This document shows, piece by piece, positions 52,675 through 56,829 of a DNA stretch of 56,829 nucleotides. Location of the stretch: positions 1-56,829 of the forward strand of contig JAFGKU010000110.1 of assembly GCA_016928415.1 (NCBI GenBank), given 5' to 3'. Each line of letters starts with the position of its first letter. The stretch's first letter is position 1. Made by a program: the position numbers and the translations under genes. The DNA comes from Spirochaetales bacterium (lineage in GTDB: Bacteria > Spirochaetota > Spirochaetia > SZUA-6 > JAFGRV01). Below the pieces are notes generated by a model. It saw nothing but the letters and a program-made list of their open reading frames with translations. It was not told the origin of the DNA and searched no databases.

Positions 52675-52703
52675 ATATTACTATTTGGAGGGATTCTGTT
52701 CAA
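52675..52703 (-). promoter_or_regulatory. Near-leaderless promoter of the uncharacterised gene
   Basis: TTGAAC (52703-52698), 17 bp, TAATAT (52680-52675), then 9 nt to ATG 52665. The leader is expected to be about 2-3 nt. Confidence 0.5.
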
Positions 52704-52770
52704 GAGAAAAAGATTAGTATTCAGGCAATTACGAAGAATTTCATAAAAGCCGTCTCCAAATTTACATTAA

Positions 52771-54522
52771 ATGACTTCAAGTGAAAAAGGGTGGTTGAAA
52801 AAAAAGTCAAATCACGTCATATTTTTTGAAATGAAACCGGAATATTTAAAAGAAATCCATGAAATTCTCATTGATATTTACGGGCCGGAGAAAGCTCCCG
52901 TCGCGCTTGAAAAAATATCCGGAATAATCGCGAAACATGACAAGGGTAAAAAGGGCAGAAGGGATAAGCTTTCCCAGAAAGACATGATTTTTATCACCTA
53001 TGCGGATTCGTTCCTGAAAGAAGGATCCAGGCCGTTAAAAATCCTCGGCCAATTTGCTTTTAAATATCTGAAAGACATTTTTACGTATATTCATATCCTG
53101 CCGTTTTTTCCCTTTTCCTCGGATGACGGTTTCAGTGTCATTGACTATTACAAGGTGGCGGCGGAGCTTGGAACCTGGGATGATATTCATGCATTGGGAG
53201 GGTCATTTAAACTGGTTTTTGATTTTGTATTAAACCATATTTCGGCCGGGTCTTCCTGGTTTAAAAAATACCTGGAAAATAAAGAAGGCTTTAAAGATCT
53301 GGCCATATCCGTGCAACCCGGTACGGATTTATCCGAAGTAGTCCGGCCGAGGTCCCTGCCTTTGTTGAGCCATTTTAAAAAGACGGACGGGGAAGGGGTG
53401 GATGTATGGACTACTTTCAGTGATGACCAGATAGATCTTAATTACGGCAGCATTGACGTTTTGGTGAGAATGGTGGAGGTGCTGATATTCTATGTCAAAA
53501 ACGGGGCCGGAATTCTAAGGCTGGATGCCATTGCCTATTTATGGAAGGAAATCGGTACCAAATGCATCCATTTAAGGCAAACGCATTTGATTGTCAGGTT
53601 GTTCAAGCTGATTTTAAAAAATCTGGCCCCGGATGTTTTGTTACTCACGGAAACGAATGTCCCGCATGAGGAAAATTTAAGCTACTTCGGCAATGGTTCT
53701 GACGAAGCGGATATGGTGTATAATTTTTCATTGCCTCCCCTTATCCTGTACAGTATCCTTTCCTCGGACTCAAGGAAATTCAACGACTGGCTGCGTTCCA
53801 TCCGTATGCCGTCTCCCGAAGTCTGTTTTTTTAATTTTACGGCAAGTCATGACGGTATCGGTGTGCGGCCTGTTGAGGCCATCCTGGATAAAGAGGAACT
53901 TGATGCCGTCATCAGGCATGTTGAGAATCACAATGGAAAGGTCAGCTATAAAAAGAATCCGGACGGCTCCGAAAGTCCCTACGAACTGAACATCACTTAT
54001 CTGGATGCTTTGAGCGATGATGACGAGGAAATCCATATCAGGAAATTCATCTTGAGCCAGGCATTGCAGTTGTCGGTACCCGGCGTGCCCGCCGTTTATG
54101 TCCACAGCCTGTTGGGAAGCCATAACTGGCTGGAGGGAATCAGGCAAACGGGCCGGCTGAGGAGCATCAACAGGGAAAAACTTGATTACCTAAGTCTGAC
54201 AGCCGAATTGGACAATAAATCCGGATTCAGGGGCAGGATATTCGCGGCCTGCCTGGACCTGATAAAAAAAAGGCGGGAGGTTGCCGCCTTTTCACCGTAC
54301 GGGTCGGCGGAAGTATTGGATATTCATGATGGGCTCATCTCGTTCAAGCGGGAATTGGATGATGATATTGTTTTTGTACTGGCTAACCTGCTGCCTAAAA
54401 CATTGGGTATCCATTTAACCCTTTTGAATCCTGAAATGGAATCCTGCCGGGATATCATTACCGGAAAAGTGTATGCCGGGGAAGTGCTACTTGAATCTTA
54501 TCAGATAGTGTGGATGAAGTGA
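52771..54522 (+). CDS. GH13 subfamily 18-type sugar phosphorylase
   Basis: 583 residues with a GH13 (alpha-amylase clan) barrel of the sucrose/glucosylglycerate-phosphorylase kind. Barrel motifs: THILPFFPFSSDDGFSVIDY-like start (ILPFFPFSSDDGFSVIDY), LVFDFVLNHIS, nucleophile Asp252 (GILRLDAIAYLWKEIGT), acid/base Glu294 (LLTETNVPHEEN) and transition-state Asp361 (TASHDGIGVRP). The enzyme uses phosphate to split a glucoside into glucose-1-phosphate and an acceptor; SHDGIGVRP favours glucosylglycerate or a related substrate over sucrose, but this is not certain. ATG 52831 is an alternative start. The gene stands alone and has a terminator. Confidence 0.85.
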   Translation: MTSSEKGWLKKKSNHVIFFEMKPEYLKEIHEILIDIYGPEKAPVALEKISGIIAKHDKGKKGRRDKLSQKDMIFITYADSFLKEGSRPLKILGQFAFKYLKDIFTYIHILPFFPFSSDDGFSVIDYYKVAAELGTWDDIHALGGSFKLVFDFVLNHISAGSSWFKKYLENKEGFKDLAISVQPGTDLSEVVRPRSLPLLSHFKKTDGEGVDVWTTFSDDQIDLNYGSIDVLVRMVEVLIFYVKNGAGILRLDAIAYLWKEIGTKCIHLRQTHLIVRLFKLILKNLAPDVLLLTETNVPHEENLSYFGNGSDEADMVYNFSLPPLILYSILSSDSRKFNDWLRSIRMPSPEVCFFNFTASHDGIGVRPVEAILDKEELDAVIRHVENHNGKVSYKKNPDGSESPYELNITYLDALSDDDEEIHIRKFILSQALQLSVPGVPAVYVHSLLGSHNWLEGIRQTGRLRSINREKLDYLSLTAELDNKSGFRGRIFAACLDLIKKRREVAAFSPYGSAEVLDIHDGLISFKRELDDDIVFVLANLLPKTLGIHLTLLNPEMESCRDIITGKVYAGEVLLESYQIVWMK

Positions 54523-54523
54523 G

Positions 54524-54550
54524 TGCCGGTTTAATTACGGCAGTTTTTTT
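54524..54550 (+). terminator. Terminator of the GH13 phosphorylase gene
   Basis: TGCCG (54524-54528) pairs with CGGCA (54538-54542), followed by G and seven Ts. It overlaps the 3' end of the convergent methyltransferase gene. Confidence 0.6.
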
Positions 54551-55437
54551 GAACATAATATCACGCTGAGATAATCCATCTGTTTCTTTTTCTGCCGGAA
54601 GCGCGTGTTCAATGAAGGGAATACGCCATCGATGTATTCCCTGCCAAGGACCGAAAGCGGAAAAATTTTAATGTTTCCCCAACCGTTTCTTGATAAAATT
54701 TCCTCATAGTCGCATGGGCGCAGTCTGTTCGGCGAACCTTTGAATTTAAGCAGCCGGTATATTGATTCGGGATATCTGTATATGTTGAGAGGATCCCGGT
54801 CGCGGATCCATCGTGTGTGTGTTTTTAGATCAATTTCGGTGACAAGAACAGCACCCGGAAGAACCACTTTGGATAAATCGACGATTGTCTGCCTGAAATC
54901 ATCAAAATGTTCAAAGGCTGCCTGGCTGAAAACCAGGTTGATATTTTCATCTGCGAATTGATATAGATCGAATGCTTTACTGTAGACATAATTTATTCTG
55001 TCATTTTTACCCCGGTAAACCAGGTCAAGCTGCTCTTGGAGATAACGGTGAGTAACCTGGCTTTCCATCTGATTCTCCATATAATTGAAAAGATTTTGAT
55101 AGAAGTGAACAGGAACATTTTCGGCAAGATTGTTCACATCAATGGCATTGTATTTTTTAACCCCGTGCATCAGCAATATGAATCCGGTTCCCAAATCGGC
55201 TCCGGGTCCCAGTTCCAGAATACATTTATCCCTTAAAATGGAATCGGCTGGGGAATAGAGTCTCAGATAATGCAGCCATTGCCTGACCACTTTTGAATCA
55301 TATTCAATGGCTTTTGAAAATTCCCTTGCGGGAAAAGTACGCGGTGTTGTGTAGCCGATTAATGAATGCCTGATTTTATTCAATATGAGGAAAATTAGTC
55401 CTGCCAGGAAAAATAATGCGTTCCTGATTCTCACCAT
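54535..55437 (-). CDS. Membrane-anchored class I SAM-dependent methyltransferase
   Basis: 300 residues. An N-terminal membrane helix (ALFFLAGLIFLILNKI) is followed by a Rossmann-type methyltransferase: motif I ILELGPGADLGTG, an acidic VNNLA-type turn after NAIDV, NLVFSQAAFEHFDD (motif IV region) and VLPGAVLVTEIDL. Function unknown; neighbouring genes do not point to a substrate, though methyltransferases of this kind often modify lipids or surface sugars. ATG 55437 is preferred to a TTG 30 nt upstream. Confidence 0.8.
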   Translation of the reverse strand: MVRIRNALFFLAGLIFLILNKIRHSLIGYTTPRTFPAREFSKAIEYDSKVVRQWLHYLRLYSPADSILRDKCILELGPGADLGTGFILLMHGVKKYNAIDVNNLAENVPVHFYQNLFNYMENQMESQVTHRYLQEQLDLVYRGKNDRINYVYSKAFDLYQFADENINLVFSQAAFEHFDDFRQTIVDLSKVVLPGAVLVTEIDLKTHTRWIRDRDPLNIYRYPESIYRLLKFKGSPNRLRPCDYEEILSRNGWGNIKIFPLSVLGREYIDGVFPSLNTRFRQKKKQMDYLSVILCSKKLP

Positions 55438-55506
55438 ATTATTTACTTTTCGAATCCTTTTTCGCAATGCAATAGTTTGTAAATCTTATAACATTGCCGG
55501 CTCCAG

Positions 55507-56805
55507 CTAAATTTTAAAAACGAAATGCGCAAGTAATTTTATATCCAATGATAAAGGTGAGAAAAAAAACAAGTCGGCTATACCCTTTATGCCGATCCCA
55601 AAGGGCATGGCCCTGTTGTTAAAAATCCAATCCACTCCGAGGGCTCCGAACGCACCAAAGGTATAGGCGGTTCCGGGAATACCCTTCCCGGCTGAATTGG
55701 TGAAATCTATGGTCATGTATTTTAGGGAAGGACCGGTGCTGATAAATAACCCCACGGATTTTCCTAAAAAGAAATAGGTATCGATATCCAGCCTGGCAAT
55801 AATGGAGTTTATCCGGATATACCGAATGTATTGATTCGAGGGATTTTGCCTGGATTGAGCATAATTGGCTCCTATCCCAAGGCGTAAATAAAAATCAAAG
55901 TCTGGTGATGGTGCCAGGGGAAACGCGTATTTTATATCAACATCGGCCGTTATAAAGGGCAATGTTGTATCGCTCCAGTCACCCATTAAATTAAAGAAGG
56001 CTCCCCCCGCAACATATACGATTATTTGCCGGTCTTTCGCCTTTTCTTCTTCTGCTTCCTTTTCACGTTCTTTCTGTTTGTCCTGGATGATCGTATTGAT
56101 TAATTCATTCAGTTGCGTCACCGATTCCTTGAGCTCTTCGTTGTTGACTTTATTCTCCTCGACAATGGTTTTTGTATCCTTCTCTGTTTTGTTATCTGTT
56201 TTCTCGGAGCTGATGTTTGATGTTTTTTCCGATTCAATGGTTTCAGCCTGGGCCTTCGCATTATCATACTTTGCAACGATTATTTCAGAAGATGTGATGT
56301 TTCTCCCTGTTATTTTTTCGGAAATTTGTTTGCTGAGTATTTCAGCAAGGTGTTCGGCATATGTTACCGGATCTTTAATGGTTTCGGAAAAATCGAGATT
56401 ATATATAATGTCATGTTTTTCACGATTATAAACTTTCAAGGCTACGGAGTATGATGATTGTTCCTTATTGATTGTCAAATCGCCGAAAAGCAAATAATCT
56501 ATACCGAATAAAAAACTGACCCCAAGCGCATCAAGGGTGTTTTTTATGCTTTTTATTTTTATCCCTGAAGGATCATTCTGTGATTTGGGTATCGATTTGA
56601 AATTAAATATAAGGTTATTTTTACCGGCCAGTTCTTTTTGGAGTATTTGAAATATTTTATTGCCTTCCTGAACTGAAGCTTTGGTATCCGTTGTTCCTAT
56701 CGTAATTATATCAAAGTCATATAAATAAATATCCAAAGCAGGTAAATTTATATGTAAGAAGAGTAATAGAAAGAGAAAAAACATAAATTTTGCAGGCTTT
56801 TTCAA
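55507..56805 (-). CDS. Secreted protein with TolB-like N-domain, coiled coil and C-terminal beta-barrel
   Basis: 432 residues. A signal peptide (MFFLFLLLFLHINLPA) is followed by about 160 residues of mixed alpha/beta sequence that resembles TolB-type N-terminal modules (IFQILQKEL, LGVSFLFGIDYLLFGDL). A strongly charged low-complexity stretch (about 180-260; Lys, Glu, Asn, Thr) ends in a predicted coiled coil. The last 165 residues are an outer-membrane barrel (AGGAFFNLMGDWSD, YLRLGIGANYAQS) ending in KLLAHFVFKI. The start is unsure: TTG 56805 has AAAGGAG about 12 nt upstream, ATG 56784 is in frame. It ends close to the window edge but seems complete. Confidence 0.72.
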   Translation of the reverse strand: MKKPAKFMFFLFLLLFLHINLPALDIYLYDFDIITIGTTDTKASVQEGNKIFQILQKELAGKNNLIFNFKSIPKSQNDPSGIKIKSIKNTLDALGVSFLFGIDYLLFGDLTINKEQSSYSVALKVYNREKHDIIYNLDFSETIKDPVTYAEHLAEILSKQISEKITGRNITSSEIIVAKYDNAKAQAETIESEKTSNISSEKTDNKTEKDTKTIVEENKVNNEELKESVTQLNELINTIIQDKQKEREKEAEEEKAKDRQIIVYVAGGAFFNLMGDWSDTTLPFITADVDIKYAFPLAPSPDFDFYLRLGIGANYAQSRQNPSNQYIRYIRINSIIARLDIDTYFFLGKSVGLFISTGPSLKYMTIDFTNSAGKGIPGTAYTFGAFGALGVDWIFNNRAMPFGIGIKGIADLFFFSPLSLDIKLLAHFVFKI

Positions 56806-56829
56806 TTCATTTAAACTCCTTTAATAAAA

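Overview
The window is ordinary-looking chromosome from a diderm bacterium, most likely a member of the Spirochaetota. The support is indirect: PBP-like sensors fused to HD-GYP or AraC outputs, a membrane-anchored PilZ protein, a small outer-membrane barrel resembling the borrelial DUF3996 type, a LolA-like/RND/barrel envelope cluster, and bacterial aldehyde:ferredoxin oxidoreductase. No rRNA or marker gene allows a firm species call. I see no prophage, insertion sequence, CRISPR array or plasmid functions.

Layout. (1) 1-9430: a signalling operon of a PBP-like/HD-GYP protein, a two-receiver regulator, a six-domain hybrid kinase and an MBL/cyclic-nucleotide-binding-fold protein, ending in a DNA alkyl-transferase. 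(2) 9481-17959 (minus): a hidden 35-aa ribosomal protein bTHX gene; a Memo, AMMECR1, membrane pseudokinase, radical-SAM operon; RqcH; macrodomain; lipase; and a receiver/HD-GYP regulator. (3) 18113-23083: rimO, a PBP-like/AraC regulator that shares the sensor of gene 1, a 41-codon PfkB-kinase remnant, and an OmpA-family protein. (4) 23361-27830: a tungsten-enzyme module (ferredoxin, AOR, MoaD-like carrier, convergent ThiF-like activator) and an SDR with two operators. (5) 28013-31952: a 130-bp structured inverted repeat, archease-rtcB, a tandem array of 23-nt hairpins, then ilvE and a TrmB-like regulator. (6) 32033-37741: TetR-controlled RND exporter, LolA-like carrier and outer-membrane barrel. 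(7) 37835-44864: HEAT protein, pyruvate kinase, PilZ protein, J-protein, CPBP protease, TlpA-like lipoprotein and CcdA. (8) 44953-51222: five tRNAs and the tig-clpP-clpX-lon proteostasis operon. (9) 51246-56805: envelope proteins, a GH13 sugar phosphorylase and a methyltransferase.

The strongest pattern not explained by gene content is regulatory. At least eight genes with no Shine-Dalgarno sequence have a sigma70-type promoter (TTGAxx or TGGACA, 17-18 bp, -10 box) whose expected start point falls on, or within about 5 nt of, the start codon. They include Memo, the receiver/HD-GYP gene, rimO, the AraC-type regulator, archease, the TrmB-like gene, the J-protein and an unknown gene. In two of them the promoter also carries a perfect 14-bp palindrome. 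This suggests substantial leaderless transcription. Other leads are the covarying tandem hairpins beside the RNA-repair operon, the pseudokinase/radical-SAM companions of Memo-AMMECR1, matching ATTGA-N8-TCAAT palindromes at the AOR and SDR promoters, and a Glu-for-Asp receiver. All calls are from reading the sequence; no database search was run.
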